A DNA stretch of 64,000 nt, from positions 1 to 64,000 of the forward strand of contig CACBWM010000005.1 in the NCBI GenBank assembly GCA_902542975.1, in the 5' to 3' direction. Below the pieces are notes generated by a model. It was given only the letters and a program-made list of their open reading frames with translations. It was not told the DNA's origin and did not search any database. This DNA is from an uncultured Pelagibacteraceae bacterium (GTDB taxonomy: Bacteria > Pseudomonadota > Alphaproteobacteria > Pelagibacterales > Pelagibacteraceae). The position numbers and the translations under genes are program-made. Below, one piece after another: positions 43,920 to 52,780 of this stretch (its first letter is position 1; every line of letters begins with the position of its first letter).

Positions 43920-44441
43920 ATGGCAGAAAAATTAATAATCAATTATGAAGATTATAAATTAGCAGTTGAAAAGTTAGCTCTTACAATTGAAAAAAATTAC
44001 AAACCATCTGTTTTAGTCGGAATAATGAGGGGTGCAGCACCTATAATTGATATGCTATCAAGAATATTTAAATTGCCCACTGCTTATGTTGTTATTCAAA
44101 GTTATTCTGGAGAAACTGTAGAAAATAAACAGGGCGAACTTATTTTTGCAAGAGACATAAGCTCAATAGCTAAAAATGAAGACTTTAAAAATGTTTTATT
44201 AGTTGATGATTTATCCGATACTGGACTTACATTAAATGAAAGTATTAAATGGTTAAAAAATTATGCTCCAGTGAAAAACCATATTCAAGAAATAAAAACA
44301 GCTTGTCTTTGGAAAAAAAAATCCTCTTCTTTTACCCCAGATTTTTGTCCAATTTTACTAGATGGAGATCCTTGGATAGTTCAACCTTCAGAATATTATG
44401 ATGAAATAGATATTAATGGTTTAAAGAAAAAACATTCATAA
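43920..44441 (+). CDS. Purine phosphoribosyltransferase (Gpt-like)
   Basis: This 173-residue type I phosphoribosyltransferase carries the PRPP-binding loop VLLVDDLSDTGLTL near residue 97 and VGIMRGAAPIIDML near 36. I start at the ATG at 43920 because MAEKLIINYEDYKLAVEKLA lines up with the N-terminus of E. coli xanthine-guanine phosphoribosyltransferase; an in-frame ATG at 43905 would add five residues. It would salvage xanthine, guanine or hypoxanthine. The convergent neighbours are a BMP-type nucleoside ABC transporter, which supports purine salvage. Confidence 0.82.
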   Translation: MAEKLIINYEDYKLAVEKLALTIEKNYKPSVLVGIMRGAAPIIDMLSRIFKLPTAYVVIQSYSGETVENKQGELIFARDISSIAKNEDFKNVLLVDDLSDTGLTLNESIKWLKNYAPVKNHIQEIKTACLWKKKSSSFTPDFCPILLDGDPWIVQPSEYYDEIDINGLKKKHS

Positions 44442-44471
44442 AAAAGGCCAACTATATAAGTTGGCCTTTTT
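44441..44471. terminator. Bidirectional intrinsic terminator
   Basis: AAAAAGGCCAACT (44441-44453), loop ATATA, and AGTTGGCCTTTTT (44459-44471) form a perfect 13-base-pair stem. Its T and A flanks provide a U tract in both directions, so it can end both the phosphoribosyltransferase and the BMP transporter transcripts. It is the clearest terminator in the window. Confidence 0.9.
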
Positions 44472-44486
44472 AATTTTTTTTAAAAA

Positions 44487-45551
44487 TTATTTTGGAATAT
44501 CTCCTTCAACACCTTTTACATAAACACTCATTCCAGCTAACATTCCATCATCAGCAACTTTCCCTTCTGCAACTAATATATTACCTTTTTGGTCATATAT
44601 AGGACCTGTGAACGAATGAACTTTTCCTGATGCTAGATCTTTTTGAAGCTGCTCTACTTCTTTAACTAAGTCAGCACCCATTGCAGAATTATATGGTCCC
44701 ATAGCAACCATACCTTCCTTTAATCCATGCCATGTGTCTTGTTGATTCCATGTGCCGTCTCTTGCAGCAATAGCTCTTTCAACGTAATATGGTGCCCAAT
44801 CATCTATAATTGAAGTCAAAATTGATTTAGGAGCAAATCTCTGCATGTCACTTGCTTGACCAAATGACCATACACCTGCTTTCTCCGCTGTTTGAACTGG
44901 TGCTGTACTATCTGTATGTTGCATAATTACATCTGCACCTTGATCGATTAAAGCTTGCGCTGCTTCAGCTTCTTTACCTGGATCGTACCAAGTAAACACC
45001 CATACAATCTTAGTTTTAATATTTGGATTGACCTTTTGTGCAGCAAGAGTCATTGCATTAATTCCTCTTATTACTTCAGGAATTGGAAAAGACGCAATAT
45101 AGCCAATCGTGTTAGTTTTAGTCATTTTTCCAGCAATATGGCCTAAAAGAGTTCTTCCTTCGTAAAATCTTGCAGAATAAGTAGAAACATTTGAGTGTTC
45201 TCTCTTATAACCTGTTGCGTGTTCAAATTTTACATTTGGAAAATCTTTTGCAACTTTGTTAGTTGGATCCATATATCCAAAACTTGTTGTAAAAATTAAG
45301 TCGTGGCCAGATTGAGCCAGTTGTCTTATCACTCTTTCTGCATCAGCGCCTTCTGGAACACTTTCAACAAATGTTGTTTTTATTCCAGCTGCCTCTACAG
45401 CGTTTCTACCTTCATGATGTTGAAATGTCCATCCATGGTCACCAGTTGGGCCAACATAGACAAAACCAACTTTAAAATCTGCACTTGAGTTTACACTAAA
45501 CCCAAGTAGAAAAATTGCAGAAATTAAATATTTAAAAAAGTTTTTATACAT
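44487..45551 (-). CDS. BMP family ABC transporter substrate-binding protein
   Basis: This 354-residue periplasmic protein binds the substrate of a nucleoside/purine-type ABC importer. A cleavable signal peptide covers about residues 1-25 (FFKYLISAIFLLGFSVNSSA) with no lipobox Cys. The mature part begins KVGFVYVGPTGDHGWTFQHHEG and shows the BMP/Med family layout (TTSFGYMDPTNKVAKDFP, GYIASFPIPEVIRGINA, each read separately). I start at 45551, where GGGGA stands ten bases before the ATG; an upstream ATG at 45599 would precede the signal peptide. An AATAATTATT palindrome with a long T run lies between it and the permease gene. Confidence 0.9.
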   Translation of the reverse strand: MYKNFFKYLISAIFLLGFSVNSSADFKVGFVYVGPTGDHGWTFQHHEGRNAVEAAGIKTTFVESVPEGADAERVIRQLAQSGHDLIFTTSFGYMDPTNKVAKDFPNVKFEHATGYKREHSNVSTYSARFYEGRTLLGHIAGKMTKTNTIGYIASFPIPEVIRGINAMTLAAQKVNPNIKTKIVWVFTWYDPGKEAEAAQALIDQGADVIMQHTDSTAPVQTAEKAGVWSFGQASDMQRFAPKSILTSIIDDWAPYYVERAIAARDGTWNQQDTWHGLKEGMVAMGPYNSAMGADLVKEVEQLQKDLASGKVHSFTGPIYDQKGNILVAEGKVADDGMLAGMSVYVKGVEGDIPK

Positions 45552-45640
45552 TTTGAATTTCCCCTTTAAATTTTTTTTGTGAAGCTTTAAGTTAATCAAA
45601 ATTCAAAAAAAAAAAAATAATTATTTTCGAATAGCTAACA

Positions 45641-46573
45641 TTACTTTTCCTTATAGAATATTCTTCCTAAGGAAGTTGGGGTATTAAGTTTTATTTTTCT
45701 ACTGTCACGAGAGATTACAACTAAAACTATTATTGTCATCAGATAAGGTAATGCACTTAAAAATTGAACTGGTATTCTAAACCCTATTGCTTGCATATGT
45801 AATTGTAGAATTGTAATCCCACCAAAAATTAAAGCACCAATTAAAACTTTTATAGGACTCCAGGTTGCAAATACAACCAAAGCCAAAGCTATCCATCCTC
45901 TTCCAGCTGTCATATTTTCAATCCACTGTGGAGTGTATATTAAAGATAGATATGCACCTGCCAAGCCACACATAGCTCCTCCATAAAGAATACAACAGTA
46001 TCTAACTAGAATAACATTTATACCTTGATTAGATGCCGAAACAGGCGAATCACCAACAGCTCTAACAACCAAGCCTAATTTAGTTTTTTTCAAAAAAAAA
46101 TTAGTTAAAAATGGTAAAGCAAAAGCAAAATATAAAACTATAGAGTGTCCAAATAATATTGGACCAAAAAACGGAATACTTTCTTTTAAACTTGAAAATA
46201 AAATTGGAAATTCTTTTCCAGGGATACCAACAAAATTTTTTCCTAACATTGCAGATAAACCAATGCCAAAAATAGTTAATGCCAAACCTGTTGCAACATG
46301 GTTTGTAAGAAGAGATTGCGTTAAAAATCCAAAGATTATTGAAATTATAACTCCTGATAACATAGAGCCTACGACTGCTATAAAAAGGTTGTCTGTTATT
46401 ACCATTAAAGCAAAACCAGATATTGCTCCGATTATCATCATTCCTTCGACACCTAAATTTAAAACGCCTGATCTTTCAGTAATCAATTCACCTGAAGCAG
46501 CAAGTATTAATGGCACTGATGAAGCCATTATTGATCCTATCAGAATTCCTATAAAACTAATGTCTAAGCTCAT
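45641..46573 (-). CDS. ABC transporter permease (nucleoside/purine type, YufQ-like)
   Basis: This 310-residue inner-membrane protein has about eight to ten hydrophobic segments. The N-terminal ASGELITERSGVLNLGVEGMM is the hallmark of the second permease in BMP-type nucleoside importers (here read as GELITERSGVLNLGVEGMM). GLVVRAVGDSPVSASNQGI and the GLAGAYLSLIYTPQW segment are also typical. Its start overlaps the other permease by 17 bases. It forms a heterodimeric channel with that protein. Confidence 0.92.
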   Translation of the reverse strand: MSLDISFIGILIGSIMASSVPLILAASGELITERSGVLNLGVEGMMIIGAISGFALMVITDNLFIAVVGSMLSGVIISIIFGFLTQSLLTNHVATGLALTIFGIGLSAMLGKNFVGIPGKEFPILFSSLKESIPFFGPILFGHSIVLYFAFALPFLTNFFLKKTKLGLVVRAVGDSPVSASNQGINVILVRYCCILYGGAMCGLAGAYLSLIYTPQWIENMTAGRGWIALALVVFATWSPIKVLIGALIFGGITILQLHMQAIGFRIPVQFLSALPYLMTIIVLVVISRDSRKIKLNTPTSLGRIFYKEK

Positions 46574-47636
46574 TTTTTTTTAAACTTAAAATTTTAACTT
46601 TGAAAAAAAGCAAATAATCAGATGCGAGTAAAAAAAATAAGATCATACCCTGAAAGACTTGGCCGGTATATTTTGGTATTTGTAAAAAAATTTGAGCCGT
46701 TTCAGCACCGAGGTATGTCAATGCAACAACCAAAGATGCAAAAATAATGCCAAAAGGATTAAGACGACCTAAAAAAGCAACAATAATTGCTGTAAAACCG
46801 TAATCGGGGGATATCATTCTATGCAGTTGTCCAATAGGTCCAGTAATTTCACCAACTCCAGCTAATCCCGCGCAAGCACCACTAATCATAAAAACAACCA
46901 AAATCATGGTTTTTCCTTTAAACCCAGCATACTTAGCAGTTTTTAAACTTAAACCAGATACTTTAATCTTAAAGCCTAAATAGGTTTTATAAAGAACAAA
47001 CCAACTCAGCATAACTGCTGCAAGAGCTAAAAAAATACCAGCATGAATTCTCAAACCCTCAAATAATAATGGCATTCTAGATGAGTCACTAAATTGTCTT
47101 GTTTCAGGAAAATTAAAACCTTCAGGATTACTCCATGGCCCCACTACTAAGTAATCTAAGAGTAGCTTTGATACATAAACCAACATAAGACTAACTAAAA
47201 TCTCGTTTGTATTAAAATATGTTTTAAGGATTGCTGGGATAAGTGCAAAGATCATTCCCCCGATTGCTCCAGCAATTATAATTAAAGGCAGAATATAAAA
47301 ACCTTCTTGATTATAAAATAAAAGAGCAACTCCTCCTCCTACAATCGCACCAAAAGTTAATTGTCCTTCTGCACCAATATTCCAATTATTACTTTTAAAA
47401 CAAAATGATAAACCAATAGCAATTAAGCAAAGAGGGGTTGCTTTGAGTAGCAATTCACTGAGTCCATATAAATTTGAAATTGGAGTTAAAAAGTAAAACT
47501 TAAGTGCTTCTATTGGATTAAAACCTAAAATATAAAAAATTATTCCACCGCCTAAAATTGTAAGTATGATTGCAATAAAAGGAGTAAAAAAATATAATGC
47601 CATTGGTACATCATTTCTTTTTTCAATTTTAATCAA
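46557..47636 (-). CDS. ABC transporter permease (nucleoside/purine type, YufP-like)
   Basis: This 359-residue inner-membrane permease shows LLKATPLCLIAIGLSFCFKS and NIGAEGQLTFGAIVGGG near residues 65-100, which are typical of the first permease of BMP-type importers. GFKIKVSGLSLKTAKYAGF and the GACAGLAGVGEITGPIGQL region follow. About nine hydrophobic segments are seen. It overlaps the ATPase gene by eight bases, so the four transporter genes form one operon. Confidence 0.92.
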   Translation of the reverse strand: MIKIEKRNDVPMALYFFTPFIAIILTILGGGIIFYILGFNPIEALKFYFLTPISNLYGLSELLLKATPLCLIAIGLSFCFKSNNWNIGAEGQLTFGAIVGGGVALLFYNQEGFYILPLIIIAGAIGGMIFALIPAILKTYFNTNEILVSLMLVYVSKLLLDYLVVGPWSNPEGFNFPETRQFSDSSRMPLLFEGLRIHAGIFLALAAVMLSWFVLYKTYLGFKIKVSGLSLKTAKYAGFKGKTMILVVFMISGACAGLAGVGEITGPIGQLHRMISPDYGFTAIIVAFLGRLNPFGIIFASLVVALTYLGAETAQIFLQIPKYTGQVFQGMILFFLLASDYLLFFKVKILSLKKNELRH

Positions 47637-49128
47637 TGGAACCTCCTCCCATTAGAACTCCTAATTTTTCTGGAGTGACTTCCTCTGAAGGCATTATTTT
47701 TGAAAGCTTGCCTTTGTAAATAACTGCAATTCTATCACTGAGTTTTAATAACTCCTCCGTATCTGTAGAAATTAAAATCGTTGATTTTTCTTGATTGTTA
47801 ATTTTTATAAGTGTTTCATGAATATAATTGATTGCACCCACATCGAGCCCCCATGTTGGATTGTAACAAATTAATAATTCCGGAGCTGTAATTAACTCTC
47901 TCCCTAAAATAAGTTTTTGTAAATTTCCACCCGATAGAAATTGACTTTTTAATTCAACATTGTCCGTATTTACTGAGAAGTCAGATAATATTTTCTTTGA
48001 ATGCTCTTTAATTTTTTTTTCATTTACCAAACCTTTTTCAAAAAAGTTTGATGACTTAAAATTATTTAAAGCTACATTTTCATATATTTTTAATTCAGGC
48101 ACAGCCGCTTGAGATATTCTATCTTCAGGAGAAAAAGCCATTAAATACTCTCGTCTTTGTTTTGGATTTAATTTAGCAATTTCCTTATTTCGAAAAATGA
48201 TTGATGTATCAGGTGTAATTATTTCCCCACTCAAAATTTGAAAGAGTTCGTTTTGACCATTGCCAGAAATACCCGCTATACCTAAACATTCTCCTTTCTT
48301 TACAGAAAAATTTAGATTAACTAAATTTGTTTCAAAAGGATCATCGCTATAAAAATTTAAATGTTTTACTTTAAATATCTCATCTTTATTTTTGGAAATA
48401 TTAATTTTTTTCTTAATTTTCGCTAGTTTTTGACCAACCATCTTATTTGCGAGAGTTTCAACTCTTTCATTTTGTGTTTGGCTAACTGATACAACCTTAC
48501 CTTTTCGCATTACAGCAACCTCATCACATAAAGACAAAACTTCTTTTAACTTGTGAGTTATGTAAATAATTAATATTCCTTCGTCACAGAATTTTTTTAA
48601 AGATATAAATAATTCCTCTGTTTCCTGCTCAGTCAAAACAGATGTAGGCTCGTCCATGATTAGAACTTTAGGGCTTCTTAAAAGACATCTTATAATCTCA
48701 ACTTTTTGCTTTTGCCCTGCTGATAAATTTAATACAGGAACGTCAAGGTCAATACTAAAGTTATATTTTTTTAATATTTCATTTATTCTTACCCTTAAAC
48801 TTTTGTTATCTTCAGTTGCATCTATACTTAAGTTTTCAAATACTGATAAAGTTTCAAATAAATTGAAATGCTGAAAAACCATTCCAATTTTATTTTTCTT
48901 GGCATCGAGTGGAGAACTTAATTTTAAATTTTTTTCATTTAAAAAAACCTCACCATTATCTGGGCTTACTACACCAGACAAAATTTTTACCAATGTAGAT
49001 TTTCCAGCTCCGTTCTCTCCTAATAGTGCGTATATTTTTCCACTTTTAAATTGAAGAGATACATTATCATTAGCTATACATCCTGGATATATTTTTGATA
49101 CATTTGATATTCTTAAGTCTGTTGCCAT
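47629..49128 (-). CDS. ABC transporter ATP-binding protein (two ATPase domains, nucleoside/purine type)
   Basis: This 499-residue protein energises the BMP-type importer. The N-terminal ATPase has Walker A GENGAGKSTLVK near residue 35, LSAGQKQKVEIIR and the Walker B VLIMDEPTSVL. The second half has a degenerate Walker A (GISGNGQNELF), a LSGGNLQKLILGRE signature and LLICYNPTWGLDVG instead of a normal Walker B, the usual pattern in sugar- and nucleoside-type tandem ATPases. It is the first gene of the operon. The 138-base gap upstream, toward the small lipoprotein, shows no recognised riboswitch. Confidence 0.93.
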   Translation of the reverse strand: MATDLRISNVSKIYPGCIANDNVSLQFKSGKIYALLGENGAGKSTLVKILSGVVSPDNGEVFLNEKNLKLSSPLDAKKNKIGMVFQHFNLFETLSVFENLSIDATEDNKSLRVRINEILKKYNFSIDLDVPVLNLSAGQKQKVEIIRCLLRSPKVLIMDEPTSVLTEQETEELFISLKKFCDEGILIIYITHKLKEVLSLCDEVAVMRKGKVVSVSQTQNERVETLANKMVGQKLAKIKKKINISKNKDEIFKVKHLNFYSDDPFETNLVNLNFSVKKGECLGIAGISGNGQNELFQILSGEIITPDTSIIFRNKEIAKLNPKQRREYLMAFSPEDRISQAAVPELKIYENVALNNFKSSNFFEKGLVNEKKIKEHSKKILSDFSVNTDNVELKSQFLSGGNLQKLILGRELITAPELLICYNPTWGLDVGAINYIHETLIKINNQEKSTILISTDTEELLKLSDRIAVIYKGKLSKIMPSEEVTPEKLGVLMGGGSID

Positions 49129-49266
49129 AGCATTTCTTTAATATAATAAATCAATAACTCAATAATCTTTAAAATTTCCTATCTTTTCAAATTTGTATTA
49201 AATTCAAACAATTTAATGAAAGTTTTGAACAAATTGTTAACATAATTCAACTTTAGGTATGTATTA

Positions 49267-49599
49267 ATGATTATTGCTTTTAAAAATAATACTTTATCAA
49301 AAAAATTTATTGCTCTGTTTATCACATTAACAATAATTCTTTTAACTGGATGCCAAACAATTAAAAAGAAATCTGATGAAGTGGCTGAAAAAGAGAACGA
49401 AAAATTTGGTCAATTCGTTGGAAAAGAAGTTAATGAGATGAGATTAGAATTAGGCTCACCTTCAGAAGATTTTGTCAATGAACTTGGAAATGAAATGCTT
49501 ATCTACAAAACAAAAAAATATGGAATTCCTTGTGAAAGAAAATTTGAGGTGAATGCATCAGGGGTTATTATCGGATTTAGCTCTAGTGGATGCATTTAG
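49267..49599 (+). CDS. Small SmpA/OmlA-like lipoprotein
   Basis: This 110-residue protein has a lipoprotein signal with lipobox LLTGC near residue 29. The mature part contains FGQFVGKEVNEMRLELGSPSEDF, which resembles the helical start of the SmpA/OmlA (BamE-like) fold, and two further Cys residues near the C-terminus (CERKF and SSGCI) that could form a disulfide. It may be an outer membrane lipoprotein; a role in outer membrane assembly would be inference. A strong hairpin follows its stop codon. Confidence 0.65.
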   Translation: MIIAFKNNTLSKKFIALFITLTIILLTGCQTIKKKSDEVAEKENEKFGQFVGKEVNEMRLELGSPSEDFVNELGNEMLIYKTKKYGIPCERKFEVNASGVIIGFSSSGCI

Positions 49600-49600
49600 T

Positions 49601-49623
49601 CTTGTGGGGACTAGCCCCACAAG
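49601..49623. terminator. Hairpin between convergent lipoprotein and hsp20 genes
   Basis: CTTGTGGGG (49601-49609), loop ACTAG, CCCCACAAG (49615-49623) give a perfect, GC-rich nine-base-pair stem. There is no U tract on either side, so it is less typical as an intrinsic terminator. It may instead protect mRNA 3' ends or mark a processed end for both convergent transcripts. Confidence 0.65.
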
Positions 49624-49631
49624 CAAGGTAC

Positions 49632-50078
49632 TTATTTAATTTCAATAAGTTTCTTTTTTTTATGTTCCGGGATAATCCTTTCACATGCGATTGTTAAAAG
49701 ACCATCTTTTAACTCTGCACCATTCACTTTTACATCATCTGCAATTGTAAATGATCTCGCAAATTGTCTTTGCGATATACCTTTGTGGATTATCTCTCCA
49801 TCTTGGTTTTTGTTTTCACTTCTATCAACTTGTTTAGTTCTTACAGTTAATAGATTATCTTCAAACTCTACCTCAACATCTTTTTTGCTAAAACCAGCTA
49901 AAGCAACCTCAATTGAGTACTTATCTTTGCCAGTTCTTCTTATGTTGTAAGGCGGGTAGTTTGATTGCATACTTAAACCACCATTGCCCAACATACTTTC
50001 GAATTGGTCAAACATATCGTCAAAACCAATTGAGAAAGGCCTAAGTGAGTTGAAAATTGATAGATCCTTACTTGTCAT
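49632..50078 (-). CDS. Small heat shock protein Hsp20 (IbpA-like)
   Basis: This 148-residue alpha-crystallin-type holdase keeps unfolded proteins soluble. The crystallin domain (about 35-130) shows YNIRRTGKDKYSIEVALAGF, FEDNLLTVRTKQ and the conserved IARSF-like end (here QFARSFTIADDVKV). AELKDGLLTIACERIIPE follows. The ATG is preceded by a perfect AAAGGAGG. The leader and promoter look heat-controlled (50084-50170). It is the only chaperone gene of this type in the window. Confidence 0.93.
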   Translation of the reverse strand: MTSKDLSIFNSLRPFSIGFDDMFDQFESMLGNGGLSMQSNYPPYNIRRTGKDKYSIEVALAGFSKKDVEVEFEDNLLTVRTKQVDRSENKNQDGEIIHKGISQRQFARSFTIADDVKVNGAELKDGLLTIACERIIPEHKKKKLIEIK

Positions 50079-50083
50079 ATTAT

Positions 50084-50137
50084 CCTCCTTTAATTAAGCA
50101 AGTTTATTTATTGCTAGCCCCATTAGGCGACTAACAA
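50084..50137 (-). promoter_or_regulatory. ROSE-like RNA thermometer leader of hsp20
   Basis: The leader can fold into two hairpins. Hairpin 1 pairs TTGTTAGTC (50137-50129) with GGCTAGCAA (50119-50111), nine pairs including two G-U. Hairpin 2 pairs CUUGCU (50102-50097) with the Shine-Dalgarno AGGAGG (50089-50084) across a seven-base loop, with one G-G mismatch in the middle (G50099 and G50087). A UUGCU strand facing AGGA with a G-G pair is the hallmark of ROSE elements, which melt on heating to free the ribosome binding site of small heat shock genes. Confidence 0.55.
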
Positions 50138-50141
50138 GATT

Positions 50142-50170
50142 TATATGGTAATTAATTTTGATATTTCAAG
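50142..50170 (-). promoter_or_regulatory. RpoH-like promoter of hsp20
   Basis: On the minus strand CTTGAA (50170-50165), 16 bases, CCATATA (50148-50142). It fits the heat-shock sigma factor pattern. A sigma70 reading, TTGAAA with an 18-base spacer and TATAAA, is also possible. The transcript would start near 50135, just before or within hairpin 1 of the leader. Confidence 0.55.
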
Positions 50171-50171
50171 A

Positions 50172-52253
50172 TCAAGTATTTAATTTTCCAGCTATTTTCA
50201 AAGCGAATGCGTAGTCAACTGCAATCTCCTCAATTGCTCCATCTCTTCCAGATTTTCCTCCATGACCTGCATTCATTTCTGTTTTTAATAAAAGTAAATT
50301 GTTATCCGTTTTGTAATCCCTTAATTTTGCAGTAAATTTTGCTGGCTCATCAAATAATACCCTGTTATCACTTAGACTTGTTGTTATCAAAATGTTTGGG
50401 TAATCCATCTTTTTAATATTGTTATAAGGTGCATATGAGAATATGTAATCAAAATGTTCTTTTTTATCTTTAGCATTTCCAAATTCATCAAATTCGCCGA
50501 CTGTTAATGGTAACGAATGGTCTAGGTTCGTGGTCAAAGAGTCAACGAAAGGAACAGCCATAACAATACCCAAAAATAAATCAGGCGCTTGGTTAACAAC
50601 GGCTCCCATTAAAAGACCTCCAGCAGATCCGCCCATTCCAATAATATTACCTTTAGACGTAAACTTTTTTTCAATTAAAAATTTTGCAGAAGCAATGTAA
50701 TCTTCAAATGTATTTTTTTTGTTTAATAATTTTCCCTCTTTCCACCATTTCATTCCTTTTTCCATACCGCCTCTAATATGAGAAGTTACCCATATAATAT
50801 CTCGTTCAATTAAACTTATTCTGGTTGAGGAAAAACTTGGTGACATAGAACTTCCGTATGATCCGTATCCATATAATAATAATTTTGCAGATCCATCTAA
50901 TTTAGTTTTTTTATGTCTTGTTATGGTAATAGGAACCATTCTTCCGTCATGAGAGGCACACTCTAACCTTTCAACTATGTAGTCATCAGAATTATGGCCA
51001 CTAGGAATCTCTTGTTCTTTAACTAATTTTTTCTCCTTTGTTTTAAGATTGTATAGGTAAGTCCTTCCAGGAGTTTTTGGTGATGAATATGATAAATAAA
51101 CTGTATCAGTATTTCTAGCTCTTTGGGTTAACGACACACCAGGAACAATAACTTTTTCATCTGAAAAAAATATTTCTTCTTCTTCATCATTTTTTGGATT
51201 TCTTAATATTAATTTTGATAATGCGTTAGAAGTTTCAGATCTTATAATCCAATCATTTAAAAAAATTAATCCTCCAATTAAAACCTCTTCTCGTGCAGGT
51301 ATAAATATTTCCCACTCCTTTTTTTCTAAATCATTTGTCTTTTCGATCTTAAAATCTTCTGCATCTTCATTTGTATGTTTATAGAAATTACCATTCCATG
51401 AATTGACCGAATATATTATCCCTCTTTTTCTTTTATCAATTAGTTTTGGTTTTGGAATTATTTCATCTGCTTTGAAATAATACTGTTCGGACGTATTATG
51501 ATCAGATGATGAAATAAAAAAATACTTTTCATCAGAGCTAAGACCTATTCCTACAGTAAATGCTTCACTTTCTTCTTTAAATATAAGAATATCTTTACTG
51601 GTAGGAGTTCCAATTTCATGCCTGTAAATTTCTCTTGGTCTGTGATTGTCATCAAGCTTAGAATAAAAAATATATTTATCATCTAAGCTAAATGTTATTC
51701 CGCCACTTGTATTTTCAATTTTTTCACCAACTTGCTCTCGACTTTTAATATCTCTTATATGTATAGTGTAATATTCAGATCCTTTTAAATCTAACGAATA
51801 GGCTAGTAATTTATCATTATAGCTAACTTCTAAGTCTCCAAGCCCAAAATATTCTGTTTTAAGCTTTTCTTTTTCTAAATCACCATTCCAAATTTCTTCT
51901 ATTTCGTCAGTGTCAATTTTTTTTCTTAACTTTATAGAGTAGTTTCCTTTTGTTGTTGTTTTTGTCCAGTAGCTATATCTTACATCTTTAAATGGAAGAG
52001 ACTCATCATCAAGTTTAATTCTACCTTTTATCTCATCAAATAAAACTTTTTGAATATCCTTTGTATCTGACATTTGATGACTAAAATAATCATTTTCATC
52101 CTCAAGATATTTTCTAACCTCTGGTAATAATTTTGAACTATCTTTCAATACTTCAAGTATGTTTTCCTGATGTATCCAACTATAATCGTCTTCCCAGGTT
52201 ACGTTGTGACAAGATTTTAATTCTGGTTTTTTTTTAAGCTGTGGTATTTTCAT
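50172..52253 (-). CDS. ptrB: Oligopeptidase B / prolyl oligopeptidase family
   Basis: This serine peptidase of 693 residues cuts short peptides after basic residues. The N-terminal beta-propeller (about 60-400) is followed by the alpha/beta-hydrolase domain (about 410-690). The latter shows LLYGYGSYGSSMSPSF, AHIRGGMEKG-like SHIRGGMEKGMKWW, the nucleophile in GMGGSAGGLLMG near residue 530, and the His in NAGHGGKSGR near the C-terminus. The length matches OpdB. It starts only 17 bases from a divergent gene. Confidence 0.93.
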   Translation of the reverse strand: MKIPQLKKKPELKSCHNVTWEDDYSWIHQENILEVLKDSSKLLPEVRKYLEDENDYFSHQMSDTKDIQKVLFDEIKGRIKLDDESLPFKDVRYSYWTKTTTKGNYSIKLRKKIDTDEIEEIWNGDLEKEKLKTEYFGLGDLEVSYNDKLLAYSLDLKGSEYYTIHIRDIKSREQVGEKIENTSGGITFSLDDKYIFYSKLDDNHRPREIYRHEIGTPTSKDILIFKEESEAFTVGIGLSSDEKYFFISSSDHNTSEQYYFKADEIIPKPKLIDKRKRGIIYSVNSWNGNFYKHTNEDAEDFKIEKTNDLEKKEWEIFIPAREEVLIGGLIFLNDWIIRSETSNALSKLILRNPKNDEEEEIFFSDEKVIVPGVSLTQRARNTDTVYLSYSSPKTPGRTYLYNLKTKEKKLVKEQEIPSGHNSDDYIVERLECASHDGRMVPITITRHKKTKLDGSAKLLLYGYGSYGSSMSPSFSSTRISLIERDIIWVTSHIRGGMEKGMKWWKEGKLLNKKNTFEDYIASAKFLIEKKFTSKGNIIGMGGSAGGLLMGAVVNQAPDLFLGIVMAVPFVDSLTTNLDHSLPLTVGEFDEFGNAKDKKEHFDYIFSYAPYNNIKKMDYPNILITTSLSDNRVLFDEPAKFTAKLRDYKTDNNLLLLKTEMNAGHGGKSGRDGAIEEIAVDYAFALKIAGKLNT

Positions 52254-52270
52254 TTAAATTTAATTAATTT

Positions 52271-52780
52271 ATGAATATTTTTTTTGCAATACTAATTATC
52301 TTTATAATTCTTTATATTTTGCTCAATTGGTTTGCCAAAACTTCAACAAAAAAAATATCAAAATTTGTAAGAACATTTATTATAATTTCTTCAATATTGT
52401 TAGCGGTAATAATGGCATATGCTGGAAGGTACATTTTTTCTTTACCTTTTATGTTGGCCATTTTACCATTAATAAAGACAAAAGCTGGAATTTCGTTATT
52501 TCAATTATTTAGATTATGGGGTCTTTTAAGAGTGTTAAAAAATTCTGGAAGGTTTAATTTTAACAAGTTTAACCAAAACGTTTCATCTCAAGCAATGTCT
52601 ATTGATGAATCTTATAGAATTTTAAATTTAGACCCCAAAAAGAAATATACAAAAGACGAAGTATTGCAATCTTACAAAAAAATAATGAAAAAAATACATC
52701 CTGATAGAAGTCCAGAATTAAATAATATTGCAACGTTGGTAAATGAAGCCAAAGAGAACGTTATTAAAAATATCAGCTAA
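52271..52780 (+). CDS. Membrane-anchored J-domain protein (TIM14/DjlC-like)
   Basis: This 169-residue protein has two hydrophobic segments near the N-terminus (about 2-18 and 32-65) and a C-terminal J domain (about 113-169) with the HPD motif in MKKIHPDRSPEL. The J domain recruits and activates a DnaK-type chaperone, so it probably brings DnaK to the membrane. The layout resembles mitochondrial TIM14, whose ancestor is alphaproteobacterial. The client is unknown. It overlaps the convergent glycosyltransferase by eight bases. Confidence 0.85.
   Translation: MNIFFAILIIFIILYILLNWFAKTSTKKISKFVRTFIIISSILLAVIMAYAGRYIFSLPFMLAILPLIKTKAGISLFQLFRLWGLLRVLKNSGRFNFNKFNQNVSSQAMSIDESYRILNLDPKKKYTKDEVLQSYKKIMKKIHPDRSPELNNIATLVNEAKENVIKNIS

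Noticed and set aside
49129-49266. Possible purine riboswitch before the nucleoside transporter operon
   Set aside because: The 138 bases are AT-rich; I find no conserved purine or preQ1 riboswitch core on either strand.
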